Source of the DNA: Planctomycetota bacterium
GTDB taxonomy: Bacteria > Planctomycetota > UBA11346
Length of the DNA stretch: 52,508 nucleotides
Direction of reading: 5' to 3'
NCBI GenBank assembly: GCA_013696105.1
Contig: JACCZE010000098.1
Location: forward strand, 1 to 52,508
Positions 16,232-24,644 of the stretch are shown in pieces. How positions within the stretch are numbered: position 1 is the stretch's first letter; each line of letters begins with the position of its first letter. The notes under the pieces were generated by a model that was given only the letters and a program-made list of their open reading frames with translations, searched no databases and was not told the DNA's origin. Both the position numbers and the translations under genes were made by a program.

Positions 16232-17476
16232 ATGACCGACCCCCTCGCACATCACGACGCAGCCCTGCGGACCCCGGATACGGTCGCTCGCTACGGCTTC
16301 AGCGTGCCCTTCGAGCTGGTGGTCCATTCGACCCGCGACGCCTTCGCGCCGGACAACGATTGCCTGACGCGGGTGATGACCGCTCCGTCCGGCAAACCGG
16401 CGCGCGCCCTGGTCTACCTCGACGAAGGCGTGGTGCGGTCGATCCCGGATCTGCCGCGCCGGATCCACGCCTGGTTCGCCGCGAACGAGGCGCGCGGCGT
16501 GCAGCTCGCCGCGGTGCCCGACATCGTCAGCGGCGGCGAGGTCGCCAAAGGCGATCTCGCGATCCTCGACCGCGTCGGGCGGGCGGCATTCGACCACAAG
16601 ATCTGCCGCCATTCCTACGTGGTGATCGTCGGCGGCGGCGCGGTCCTGGATGCGGTCGGTTGCGCGGCTTCCCTCGTGCACCGCGGTCTGCGCCAGATCC
16701 GCCTGCCCACGACCGTGCTCGGCCAGTGCGATGCAGGCCTCGGGGTGAAGAACGGCCTCAACCGTTTCGGAGCGAAGAACTTCTTCGGTACGTTCACGCC
16801 ACCGGCGGCGATCATCAATGACGCGCGCTTCCTCGAAAGCCTCGACGAGCGGTCGTGGCGCGCCGGCATCAGCGAGGCGGTGAAGGTGGCGATCATCAAG
16901 GACGCGCCGTTCCTGGATGAACTGATCCAATCCGCGCCGGCACTGGCCGCGCGCGACATGCCGGCGATGGAGCGCCTGATCGCGCGCTGTGCGACCCTGC
17001 ACCTCGAGCACATCACCCAGGGCGGTGACCCGTTCGAACACGGCAGCTCGCGGCCCTTGGATTTCGGGCATTGGTCGGCGCATCGCCTGGAAGTCATCAC
17101 CAATCACAAGCTCATGCACGGCGAAGCGGTCGCGATCGGCGTCGCGATCGATTCGCTCTACGCGGTCGAGATCGGACGGCTCACCCGTGACGAGGTGGAC
17201 GGCATCCTGGGTTGCCTGCATACCTGCGGATTCCGCCTATGGCACGAAGCCTTGGACCTCAAGGACGTATCCGGGCGACGCAGCGTGCTCACCGGACTCG
17301 AGCAGTTCCGCGAGCATCTCGGCGGCGAATTGACCTTGGCCATGCCCGATGGACTGGGACGCCGTCGCGACATCACCAGCTTCGACGAAGCCGCGTTCGA
17401 ACGCGCGTTGGCCGCTCTGCGTCGTTGGCGCCGGCGCGCCTCGACCGAGCATCCGCAGAGCTCCCGCCAGTCCTGA
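16232..17476 (+). CDS. eboD: EboD-type sugar-phosphate cyclase (3-dehydroquinate synthase-like)
   Basis: The 414-residue protein is of the AroB fold family. The dinucleotide site VIVGGGAVLDAVG, LPTTVLGQCDAGLGVKNG, KNFFGTFTPPAAIIND and GISEAVKVAIIKD are clear. The spacing and the extra N-terminal 60 residues match EboD proteins of the ebo/edb gene clusters better than housekeeping AroB. EboD's substrate is not established; the clusters help export certain precursors in cyanobacteria and are found in many phyla. EboF is also in this window, 26 kb away, rather than adjacent. The start at ATG 16232 has no strong ribosome binding site. A role in the shikimate pathway cannot be excluded. Confidence 0.75.
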   Translation: MTDPLAHHDAALRTPDTVARYGFSVPFELVVHSTRDAFAPDNDCLTRVMTAPSGKPARALVYLDEGVVRSIPDLPRRIHAWFAANEARGVQLAAVPDIVSGGEVAKGDLAILDRVGRAAFDHKICRHSYVVIVGGGAVLDAVGCAASLVHRGLRQIRLPTTVLGQCDAGLGVKNGLNRFGAKNFFGTFTPPAAIINDARFLESLDERSWRAGISEAVKVAIIKDAPFLDELIQSAPALAARDMPAMERLIARCATLHLEHITQGGDPFEHGSSRPLDFGHWSAHRLEVITNHKLMHGEAVAIGVAIDSLYAVEIGRLTRDEVDGILGCLHTCGFRLWHEALDLKDVSGRRSVLTGLEQFREHLGGELTLAMPDGLGRRRDITSFDEAAFERALAALRRWRRRASTEHPQSSRQS

Positions 17477-17522
17477 GCGTGCAGCGCTTGCCGCCACGTG
17501 CGCGACCTGAGACTCGGCGCCC

Positions 17523-19010
17523 ATGCGCTCTCCACTGATCGTCGCGCTCGTCCTGATGGCTGCTCTCCGGCTGGAAGCGGCGCAAGCCCTCGGCGAACAG
17601 GTGAACGCTCGGGCGAGCGACTACGAGCGACGCCTCCACCGCGCATTCGCGGGCGTAGTCGTTGGCCTGGACCAATGGGTGGAGCAACAGAAGCGCGCAG
17701 CGATCAGTGGCCTCGCGAGCCTGATGGCATCCTGCCAGGGTCTCGATCGCCGCTTCGTCGCTCACCACCTGCTGCGACTCGATCCAGCGCACGCGCTGGC
17801 GCGCGCCGAGTTCGATGGCCATCCGCAGGGGGCGCCGTTCGACACCGCCGGCCGCGAACTCAGTGGATGGTCGCTCGGCGGGGTCGTTGCCGACCCGGAG
17901 CTCGCTGCGCGCGTGGCTGCGCTCATCCATCCCCCGTTCGACGTCGTGCGCGACGTGGTCGCGGTCACATCTCCCGTGGTCGCGTCGTACTGGGACGCGC
18001 AGCGCAGCGAATTACAGGCGCTCAAGACCGATCTGCTCGCGCTCAAGCAGGATCCTCAGGCCGATCTCGTGTTCCAGATGCTCGCCTATTATTATCCGCA
18101 GTCGAAGGATGTGGTCGCATATTACCGTTCGAGGAACCGCCGCGTGCCCACCAGCCGCTGGTGGATCGACCACATCGACCAGTACCTGCTCGACCACGAA
18201 CTCGCCGGCGTGGATTGCCTGGCCTGGAAACCGAAGGTCGGCTCGGCTCCGTCGAAATCCAAGGACGGGTTCTGGACCCTGGGATCGTCGAGCTGGAGCT
18301 TCCCCTCGTGCGTGCGGGCGCTGCGTGTCGAAGCGATCCTCTCGTGTTCCGGGGTCAGCACGCCGATCATCACCCTCACCGATGGCAAGGCGCGCGGGGT
18401 CTCGGTCATGCTGTCCAAGACCGCCATCACCGCGCTCGAGCTGCCCACGCGCAAGGCGATCGCCGAGGTCCCCGCCCCGGCCGTCGTCTCGACCGCGCAG
18501 ACGCCGCTGGATGTCGAGATACGTGACCGACGCCTGCGGATCTCGGTGGGCGGCCTCGTGGTCATCGACCAGGAGGTCTCATCCGCGCACGCATATACCA
18601 CCATCGCGATCGACGGTCGCAGCGCGCCCGCCAGACAGATGCGCGTGCGCTTCATCGGCGCCGGACGGCCGCAGATCCAGGCTCCGCCGGCGGCATCCGC
18701 TCCCCCGGCCGAGAAGCCAGTGGATGGGCCCGTCGCCGAACCGTGGGTCGCAGATCGGGCCAAGGATCTCGACCGGGTTGTGAGCGCCGCCTTCAACGAC
18801 ACGCCAGTGGACGAGGTGGTGGCGTTCCTCGCCAAGGTCAGCGGCACGCAACTGAGCCTCGACGAGTCTGGCGCGCTGCTCAAGGAGCTGCCGGTGACGC
18901 TCACCGCCAACGATATGCGCCTGGGCAGCGTCCTGGATTGCCTCGAACGGCTGGCCGATCTCGCGGCCACGCCGACGGCGACCGGCTTCACCCTCAGCTG
19001 GAAGCATTAG
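17523..19010 (+). CDS. Secreted protein with C-terminal STN/secretin-N0-like domain
   Basis: The 495-residue product has a signal peptide (MRSPLIVALVLMAALRLEAA). The N-terminal half is helical and unrecognised. A middle beta-rich part (about 245-390) looks like a lectin or LamG-type jelly roll (DVEIRDRRLRISVGGLVVID). After a proline-rich linker (about 393-410), the last 75 residues (SAAFNDTPVDEVVAFLAKVS, then LPVTLTANDMRLGSVLDCL) match the short domain at the N terminus of secretins and TonB-dependent receptors. No barrel follows. It is in line with eboD, 46 bp downstream. A periplasmic scaffold role is possible but inferred. Confidence 0.6.
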   Translation: MRSPLIVALVLMAALRLEAAQALGEQVNARASDYERRLHRAFAGVVVGLDQWVEQQKRAAISGLASLMASCQGLDRRFVAHHLLRLDPAHALARAEFDGHPQGAPFDTAGRELSGWSLGGVVADPELAARVAALIHPPFDVVRDVVAVTSPVVASYWDAQRSELQALKTDLLALKQDPQADLVFQMLAYYYPQSKDVVAYYRSRNRRVPTSRWWIDHIDQYLLDHELAGVDCLAWKPKVGSAPSKSKDGFWTLGSSSWSFPSCVRALRVEAILSCSGVSTPIITLTDGKARGVSVMLSKTAITALELPTRKAIAEVPAPAVVSTAQTPLDVEIRDRRLRISVGGLVVIDQEVSSAHAYTTIAIDGRSAPARQMRVRFIGAGRPQIQAPPAASAPPAEKPVDGPVAEPWVADRAKDLDRVVSAAFNDTPVDEVVAFLAKVSGTQLSLDESGALLKELPVTLTANDMRLGSVLDCLERLADLAATPTATGFTLSWKH

Positions 19011-19027
19011 CGCTCGTGGAGCCGTCC

Positions 19028-19063
19028 GTCTCGGCTGCGCCGTAGGACGATGCGGGCCGAGAC
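19028..19063. terminator. Hairpin between convergent genes
   Basis: GTCTCGGC (19028-19035) pairs with GCCGAGAC (19056-19063) across a 20-nt loop. It lies in the 80-bp space between the convergent STN-protein and kinase genes, where a bidirectional terminator is expected. There is no U tract. Confidence 0.4.
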
Positions 19064-19090
19064 CCCCGCTACGCGGCGCAATCGGGCAGA

Positions 19091-20320
19091 CTACCCGCGA
19101 TACCTGCGGCGGCGGCGGATGCGCTTGGCCGGAACCGTCCGCGCCGAACGCGTCTTCGACATGATGATCATCTCGAGCTTCTGCGACACCTCGCCGGCAT
19201 TCGCGGGGCGCTTCTCCGGCGTCTTCTCGAGCATCGACAGGATCAGCGCGACCGCGCCATGCGACAATTTCGGCGCGAGCTTGCGCAGGTCCGGCAGTGG
19301 CTCGTTCATGTGCGCCGCGATGATCTGCCGGCTGGTGCCGCTGAACACCGGTTCGCCCGTCGACAGGTGCCACGCGGTGGCCCCCAACGCATAGATGTCC
19401 GCCCGGCCGTCGATCGAACTGCCCCGCGCCTGTTCGGGAGCGACGTAGTGCGGGCTGCCGTAGATGCGCTCCTGCTTGGCCTGACCGTTCTCGGCCATCG
19501 GAGTGGCGATGCCCAGGTCGGCGAGCTTGTAGACGCCTTCGTCGTTCACCAGGATGTTGTCCGGCTTGACGTCGCGATGGACCAGCCGCTGGCTCTCGGC
19601 GTAGGCGAGGGCCTTGGCGGTGTCCTTCATCAGCTTGAGCAGATCGTCCTCGTCGAACGGACCCTCTTCGCGCAGCAGGTCACCCGCGCTCTGGTTCATC
19701 ATCTCCATGATCAGCAGATACTGGTCGTCGATCTGGCAGACGTCGTGGACCTGGACCAGATTGGGATGGTTCAGGCGGCCGGCGCGCCGCGCCTCGGTGA
19801 GGAAGGCCTGCACGCGTTCGGGATCCTTGCGGCACTCCTCGGACAGGACCTTGACGGCGACGGGTCGGCTGAGCGCGATCTGCATGCCGCGGTAGACCGT
19901 CCCGTAGGTGCCTTTGCCCAGCGCCTCCTGCAGTTCGAAACCGCCGATGCGCTTGCCTTCGAGCGGCCCCGGTTCGCCCGCCTCGGCTTCCTCGAGCATG
20001 ATCTGGCTGGTGCCGATGCGCAGGACGTCGCCCGGTTTGAACACGCCCTTGGAGATGCGCTGACCATTGAGCCAGGTGCCGTTGCGGCTGGCGAGGTCCT
20101 CGATCGAGAAGCCCCCCTCGGCATCGGCGAGCTTGGCGTGGGCGCGGCTGATCTGCGAATCCGGAACGACGATCTGCGAGAATTCGGAGTCACGACCGAT
20201 GACCGCCGGCATCTTGATCGCCTTGAGATCGACCTCGGTCGGCTTGCCGTCGGATGTTCTGATGGTCAGGTAGAAGGGCACGGTCGGACCTGGCTCCACC
20301 GTAGTGCCGAGCCAGGGCAT
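19091..20320 (-). CDS. FHA-domain serine/threonine protein kinase
   Basis: The 409-residue protein has an FHA domain first (about 15-105; VIGRDSEF, ISRAHAKL, RNGTWLNG) and a Hanks-type kinase after it (about 120-390; GKGTYGTVYRG, AVKVLSE, VHRDVKPDN, KLADLGIAT, GSPHYVAPEQARG). The catalytic Asp of HRD and the metal Asp of DLG are present, so it should be active. The C terminus is strongly basic (RIRRRRRYRG), and there is no transmembrane segment, so it is a soluble kinase. I chose ATG 20320, which has GGAG eight bases upstream. It follows two unknown genes, possibly its targets or partners. Confidence 0.9.
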   Translation of the reverse strand: MPWLGTTVEPGPTVPFYLTIRTSDGKPTEVDLKAIKMPAVIGRDSEFSQIVVPDSQISRAHAKLADAEGGFSIEDLASRNGTWLNGQRISKGVFKPGDVLRIGTSQIMLEEAEAGEPGPLEGKRIGGFELQEALGKGTYGTVYRGMQIALSRPVAVKVLSEECRKDPERVQAFLTEARRAGRLNHPNLVQVHDVCQIDDQYLLIMEMMNQSAGDLLREEGPFDEDDLLKLMKDTAKALAYAESQRLVHRDVKPDNILVNDEGVYKLADLGIATPMAENGQAKQERIYGSPHYVAPEQARGSSIDGRADIYALGATAWHLSTGEPVFSGTSRQIIAAHMNEPLPDLRKLAPKLSHGAVALILSMLEKTPEKRPANAGEVSQKLEMIIMSKTRSARTVPAKRIRRRRRYRG

Positions 20321-20349
20321 TGCCAGGGCTCCGGAAGCCCTTTTCCGGT

Positions 20350-21018
20350 TCACATCGGTCGGCAGGTCACGCGCATCGATAGCTGTCCCCTGGCTGGCAA
20401 CGCGAAGCGCAGCAGCAGCACGGCGTTCTCGATTCCCAGCCCGGTCCGGCCCGGAAGGCGGACATTGACCGGCTCGATCGGCCACCGGTACGCGCAAGGG
20501 CTGGCGCATCGCACCTCGATGCGGTAACCACCGTCGCGACCGGCTCCCTCGATGTCGCAGCCACCCGCGAACATCCCGGTGACGGGTGCCGCGTCAAAGC
20601 GGCTGATGACGTGGCCGTCCGCGAGCAGGCGCGTCCGGGTGCCCAGCAGGCAGAGGTCGAGCTGGAACCAGGCGGACGCCTCGGTGGCATCGAGCACATC
20701 GACGGTGATCGACGCCTCTTCGTCCGAGAGCGCGCGCTGTGCGACGGCGATGCGCCAGCCGCTGTTGGACAGTTCCAACCGCTGGCGGTCCTCCTGGCTG
20801 TCGGTGATCGTGACCGCATCGCACAGGTGCGATCCGCCGACCACCAGGGTCGAGAATTCCTCCTGGGCGAGCGCGTTGCCCCCACCGAAGACGATCCCGG
20901 CATTGCGATGATGCAACGACGCATGTTGCTGCAGCTCACGATGCCACATGCCCTGGGGATCGAGCGGGCCAGTGCGGAAGGCATGGCCGGCGATCAGCCA
21001 GGGCTCACGCACGCTCAC
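20350..21018 (-). CDS. Hypothetical protein in the kinase operon
   Basis: The 222-residue product is not recognised. It is beta-rich, with TLVVGGSHLCDAVTITD and a C-terminal VLLLRFALPARGQLSM. There is no signal peptide or membrane segment. Its start overlaps the stop of the upstream small ORF by four bases (ATGA type), and the FHA kinase starts 29 bp after its stop, so three genes form one transcription unit. Regulation by, or of, the kinase is possible. Confidence 0.6.
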   Translation of the reverse strand: MSVREPWLIAGHAFRTGPLDPQGMWHRELQQHASLHHRNAGIVFGGGNALAQEEFSTLVVGGSHLCDAVTITDSQEDRQRLELSNSGWRIAVAQRALSDEEASITVDVLDATEASAWFQLDLCLLGTRTRLLADGHVISRFDAAPVTGMFAGGCDIEGAGRDGGYRIEVRCASPCAYRWPIEPVNVRLPGRTGLGIENAVLLLRFALPARGQLSMRVTCRPM

Positions 21019-21278
21019 CGCCGAATTCCGTCCGGCGTGATGGAAACGCGGGTCGGCGGTGGACGCTCCGGCCGGCGCGCGAGCCGATCGTGCACGGCGA
21101 GCAGCTGCTTGATCCGGTAGGTCGACCCGAACACGCCAGGCCAGGTGCCCACCAGCGACGCGTCGATCGGGGGCGGTTTCCAGTCCGGTGCCGCGAGTTC
21201 GCCCAACGCTGCGCGCGCGGTGGCACCGAACGCCTCATCCAGGTGCGCCTTGATACGTGCGGCCTCGATCGCGCTCAT
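21015..21278 (-). CDS. Small hypothetical protein, first gene of the kinase operon
   Basis: About 87 residues from ATG 21278 (MSAIEAARIKAHLDEAF). The N-terminal half is helical and the C-terminal half rich in Pro and Arg. The track's longer form (117 residues) starts further upstream inside the divergent thrC promoter region and is less likely. The four-base overlap with the next gene supports its reality. No function is recognised. A short GTCGACGGAGGC at 21298, just upstream, may be a remnant of the heptad element. Confidence 0.5.
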   Translation of the reverse strand: MSAIEAARIKAHLDEAFGATARAALGELAAPDWKPPPIDASLVGTWPGVFGSTYRIKQLLAVHDRLARRPERPPPTRVSITPDGIRR

Positions 21279-21382
21279 ACCCGACCATCGCCCGGGAGTC
21301 GACGGAGGCAATCGGGGCAGTTCTTGCAACTTTCCCCATCGGTCCGGCGCATATCGTCTGCACTCCACGCCGAGGATGCGCT

Positions 21383-22720
21383 ATGAGATACGATGCCTGG
21401 TTCCGAGATGCCGACACCGGGAACGGGCGCTGGGAGCTCGACGAGATCATCTACCGCTCGCCCACCGGCGCGTTGCTGGAAGTCGCCCATGACATGGAGG
21501 CGTTGAAGCACCGCTCCGCCGCTGGCTGGATGAAACTGTGGGATTCGCGCTACAAGCGCACGCAGTGGCCCTTTTCCAGCGGGGTCTGGGGCAAGAAGGA
21601 GATGGTGCTGCCCAACATCCCTGACGAGGACATCGTCAGCCTGGACGAAGGCGGCACCAACCTGTTCTGGGCCGAGCGCTTCGGCAAGGAGATCGGCGTT
21701 CCCGAACTGTGGGTGAAGCAGTGCGGCGTCTCGCACACCGGATCCTTCAAGGATCTGGGCATGACCGTCCTGGTCAGCCAGGTCAACCACATCATGAAGC
21801 GCAAGAAGCACGATATCATCGGCGTGGCGTGCGCGTCGACCGGCGACACCTCCGCGGCGCTGTCCGCATACTGCGCCGCCGCCGGCATCACCAGCGTGGT
21901 GCTGCTGCCGCGCGGCAAGATCTCGCCGACGCAGCTGATCCAACCACTCGCCAACAACAGCCTGACGCTGGCGCTGGACACCGACTTCGACGGCTGCATG
22001 GACCTCGTGCAGCAGCTGACCGAGGACAAGAAGCTCTACCTCGCCAACTCGATGAACTCCCTGCGCGTCGAAGGCCAGAAGACCGTGGCCATCGAGATCG
22101 TCCAACAGTTCGATTGGGAGATCCCCGACTGGATCTTCATCCCGGGCGGAAACCTCGGCAACGTGTCGGCGCTCTACAAGGGTTTCGAGGAGATCCGCGA
22201 ACTCGGCATCATCACGCGCATCCCCAAGATCGTCTGCTGCCAGGCCGAGGCCGCCAATCCGCTGTACCTCGCCTACAAGAGCGGCTGGAAGGAGTTCCAC
22301 GCGGTGCTCGCCGGCGACACCCAGGCCAGCGCGATCCGCATCGGCAATCCCGTGAGCCGCTCCAAAGCGATCAAGGCGATCATGCGCCACGACGGCAAGG
22401 TCGAGCAGGCCAGCGAACAGGAGCTCGCTGACGCGGTCGCCCGCGCCGACCGCACCGGGCTATTCAACTGTCCGCACACCGGCGTCGCGCTGGCTTCGCT
22501 GCTGAAGTTCATCAAGCGCGGCGAGATCAAGCCCAATGAGCGCGTGGTCGTGGTCTCGACCGCCCACGGCCTCAAGTTCGGCAACATCAAGGCAGACTAT
22601 CATACCGGCAAGATCCCGGGCATCACCCCGACCTACGCGAATCCCCCGGTCGAACTCGCGCCGCAGCGCCAAGCGGTTTACGACGCGGTCATGCGCCACA
22701 TGGAGAAGAGCCTCGGATGA
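21383..22720 (+). CDS. thrC: Threonine synthase
   Basis: This PLP enzyme converts O-phosphohomoserine to threonine. The 445-residue protein shows Lys123 in SHTGSFKD (PLP Schiff base), the phosphate-binding ACASTGDTSAAL, IPGGNLGNVSA, and ANPLYLAYKSG. The N-terminal extension before LDEGGTN is typical of bacterial ThrC with an embedded cap. ATG 21383 is preceded by GAGG. It is the first gene of an apparently coupled series: the next gene starts in its stop codon (ATGATGA). Asd, which acts earlier in the same pathway, is at 46.9 kb. Confidence 0.92.
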   Translation: MRYDAWFRDADTGNGRWELDEIIYRSPTGALLEVAHDMEALKHRSAAGWMKLWDSRYKRTQWPFSSGVWGKKEMVLPNIPDEDIVSLDEGGTNLFWAERFGKEIGVPELWVKQCGVSHTGSFKDLGMTVLVSQVNHIMKRKKHDIIGVACASTGDTSAALSAYCAAAGITSVVLLPRGKISPTQLIQPLANNSLTLALDTDFDGCMDLVQQLTEDKKLYLANSMNSLRVEGQKTVAIEIVQQFDWEIPDWIFIPGGNLGNVSALYKGFEEIRELGIITRIPKIVCCQAEAANPLYLAYKSGWKEFHAVLAGDTQASAIRIGNPVSRSKAIKAIMRHDGKVEQASEQELADAVARADRTGLFNCPHTGVALASLLKFIKRGEIKPNERVVVVSTAHGLKFGNIKADYHTGKIPGITPTYANPPVELAPQRQAVYDAVMRHMEKSLG

Positions 22721-23928
22721 TGATGCGGATGCGGATGCGGTGTCTGGCCCGCCGTCATCCCCCGACCGCAGCGCGACCCGACGTGTGCGGGCAGCACCGA
22801 CGGAGGTCTCAGCACCGAGCACCCCGCTCGCGATCGTTACCCGCGGTCCTTGTCGCATGCCTGTTCCTGTCTCCCGTCAGCGCCGCCGCAGAGGCGCCTG
22901 GCACGGTAACCTTCACCGCGATCGACGCCGCTGCCGCCGATGTGCTCGGCGCGATGGTGGAGCTATCGCACATGCCCCAGCACCTGGACACCCGCTCCAT
23001 CGGGCGGGTACCGCGGGTATCCCTCAGCCTGATCGCCGCGACTCCCGCTGCGATGCGGCAGGCCTTCGCATTCTCGACCGGCTGCTGGTGGGCGCGCGCT
23101 GCCGACGGTCCTGAGGTCGTCTACACCACCGATACTCACCTGCCATCCGGACCGCAGAGCGTACGCTGGGTGACCAGTGGCTTGGTCGACCAGCCCGCGC
23201 TCGAACCGCTGGTGGCGGGATTGATGCTGCCCTGGCTCGGCGGTGATGCCGGCCTGTCGTACCAGAGCGACATAGGCCGCTGGCCCGCCACGCTCGATCG
23301 CGCGGGCCACGCCCAGCTCACCGAGATCCTGACCCTGCTCGAGCGACCGCGACCGCACGCACCGTCGTGGCTGCCCGATCCCGATTGCCCGGATCTGGAG
23401 ATCCGCATCGCAGCACCGTTGCGTGCGGCTGTCTGGGGTGGCATGGCGCGGGCGATCAGCCAGGCGACCGGGATCAGCGTCGCCCTCGCGCCGGATCTAC
23501 CGGCGCGGGACGCAGCCGACACCATAGACGTGCCTCCTGGCTCCGTCTCCACGCTCATCGCCGGTTTGAATCGCCAGGGCGTTTCCGCACGCTGCATCCG
23601 CGGCGTCCTGTGCCTGGGCCGCGCGGCGGTGTCCGATCTCGAGCATCCCGGGTCGGCACGCCGCACCGCAGTACTGCCGATCGGGCAGCTGGTGCGCAGC
23701 GACGTGGATGGAGAGCTGATCACCGCGGTGCTCACCCGGCGGGTGTCGACGAACTCCTGGAAACGTCCGGGGTACTGCCTGTCGTACCTCCCGCAGCACC
23801 GGTCCCTGTTGATCGCCGCGGATGTACCGGCCATCCATGCCGTGATGGAGGCCATCGAACGGTTGGATCGGCTCGGCATCGACGATGGGCTCGCCTCGCT
23901 CGATGCTTCCACGTCGGCGGCCCCGTGA
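22717..23928 (+). CDS. Secreted protein with two STN/N0-like modules
   Basis: The 403-residue frame starts within the thrC stop and opens with a simple GATGCG-type repeat encoding MMMRMRMR. The likely signal peptide is residues 39-62 (SLPAVLVACLFLSPVSAAAEA), so the true start may be later than 22717. The first STN-like module is at about 65-140 (TFTAIDAAAADVLGAMVEL). A second (about 230-300; IRIAAPLRAAVWGGMARAIS, VALAPDLP) is followed by a part (VLPIGQLV, LTRRVSTNSWKRPG) that looks like a secretin N-domain repeat. There is no secretin ring domain. It ends in a GTGA overlap with the TonB-like gene. I infer a periplasmic partner of TonB. Confidence 0.55.
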   Translation: MMMRMRMRCLARRHPPTAARPDVCGQHRRRSQHRAPRSRSLPAVLVACLFLSPVSAAAEAPGTVTFTAIDAAAADVLGAMVELSHMPQHLDTRSIGRVPRVSLSLIAATPAAMRQAFAFSTGCWWARAADGPEVVYTTDTHLPSGPQSVRWVTSGLVDQPALEPLVAGLMLPWLGGDAGLSYQSDIGRWPATLDRAGHAQLTEILTLLERPRPHAPSWLPDPDCPDLEIRIAAPLRAAVWGGMARAISQATGISVALAPDLPARDAADTIDVPPGSVSTLIAGLNRQGVSARCIRGVLCLGRAAVSDLEHPGSARRTAVLPIGQLVRSDVDGELITAVLTRRVSTNSWKRPGYCLSYLPQHRSLLIAADVPAIHAVMEAIERLDRLGIDDGLASLDASTSAAP

Positions 23929-24644
23929 CCGATCGCATCGCTCGCCGCTCGGCGACCGTGTCGCTGGTCTTCCATGGGATCCTGTGCGCGTTAGCGCTCG
24001 TGCCCGCGGTGCTGTTCGTCCCGGTCGATGATCCCGAATCCCCCGCAGCGCCGGCGGAACCACCACAACCGCAGCGTCTGGTGCTCGCACCGCTGCCCAA
24101 GCCGCCTCCGCCACCGCCGCTGCCGTCGCTCGGGGCTTCGGCGATGCCCGGCGCTGCGGACCAGGGAGGAGCACCGCTACCGGTGGACATCACCGTGCCC
24201 CGCAACACCGATAAGCCCGCGCGCAAACGCGATCGCGGCGGCGAGGGGCAGGACGTCGCCGAGGTCGAACTGCCGACCCTCGCCCAGGATGCTGCAACCA
24301 TGGCGGGGCGGCTCAACGGCAAGCGCTGGACCAACCTGGAGCTGACGGTCGAGCAGAAACGCCTCACCGATGCCACCAACCTGCTCGAATTCTTCATCCG
24401 CCGGGAATACCGCGTGGCGTGGTTCCGCCTCAAGACCCCGTCCACGCGCCCCCGGCTGTATCTGCGCGTGGCGGTCGATGAACGCGGAGTCGTGATCGAT
24501 GCCCAGCGTGGCAATTCGACAGGTTCCACAGAGCTGGACGAAGCCGTCGATCGCTGGCTGCGTCAGAGCGAGCCGCCGGTAAGCTTGCCGTCGATCTCAC
24601 CCAGGGTCCCCCACTTCCTGGCGGTGACCTTGTACGATCAGTGA
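23925..24644 (+). CDS. TonB-like energy-transducer protein
   Basis: Start at GTG 23925, overlapping the upstream TGA (GTGA); the ORF track's frame begins too early. The 239-residue protein has a short cytoplasmic N terminus, one transmembrane helix (about residues 10-32, VSLVFHGILCALALVPAVLF) and a proline-rich periplasmic spacer (PLPKPPPPPPLPSLG). A C-terminal domain with LYLRVAVDERGVVIDAQRG and ELDEAVDRWL resembles TonB. ExbB/ExbD are not nearby. With the STN proteins it suggests a TonB-linked outer-membrane system, although no TonB-dependent receptor is in this window. Confidence 0.65.
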   Translation: MTDRIARRSATVSLVFHGILCALALVPAVLFVPVDDPESPAAPAEPPQPQRLVLAPLPKPPPPPPLPSLGASAMPGAADQGGAPLPVDITVPRNTDKPARKRDRGGEGQDVAEVELPTLAQDAATMAGRLNGKRWTNLELTVEQKRLTDATNLLEFFIRREYRVAWFRLKTPSTRPRLYLRVAVDERGVVIDAQRGNSTGSTELDEAVDRWLRQSEPPVSLPSISPRVPHFLAVTLYDQ

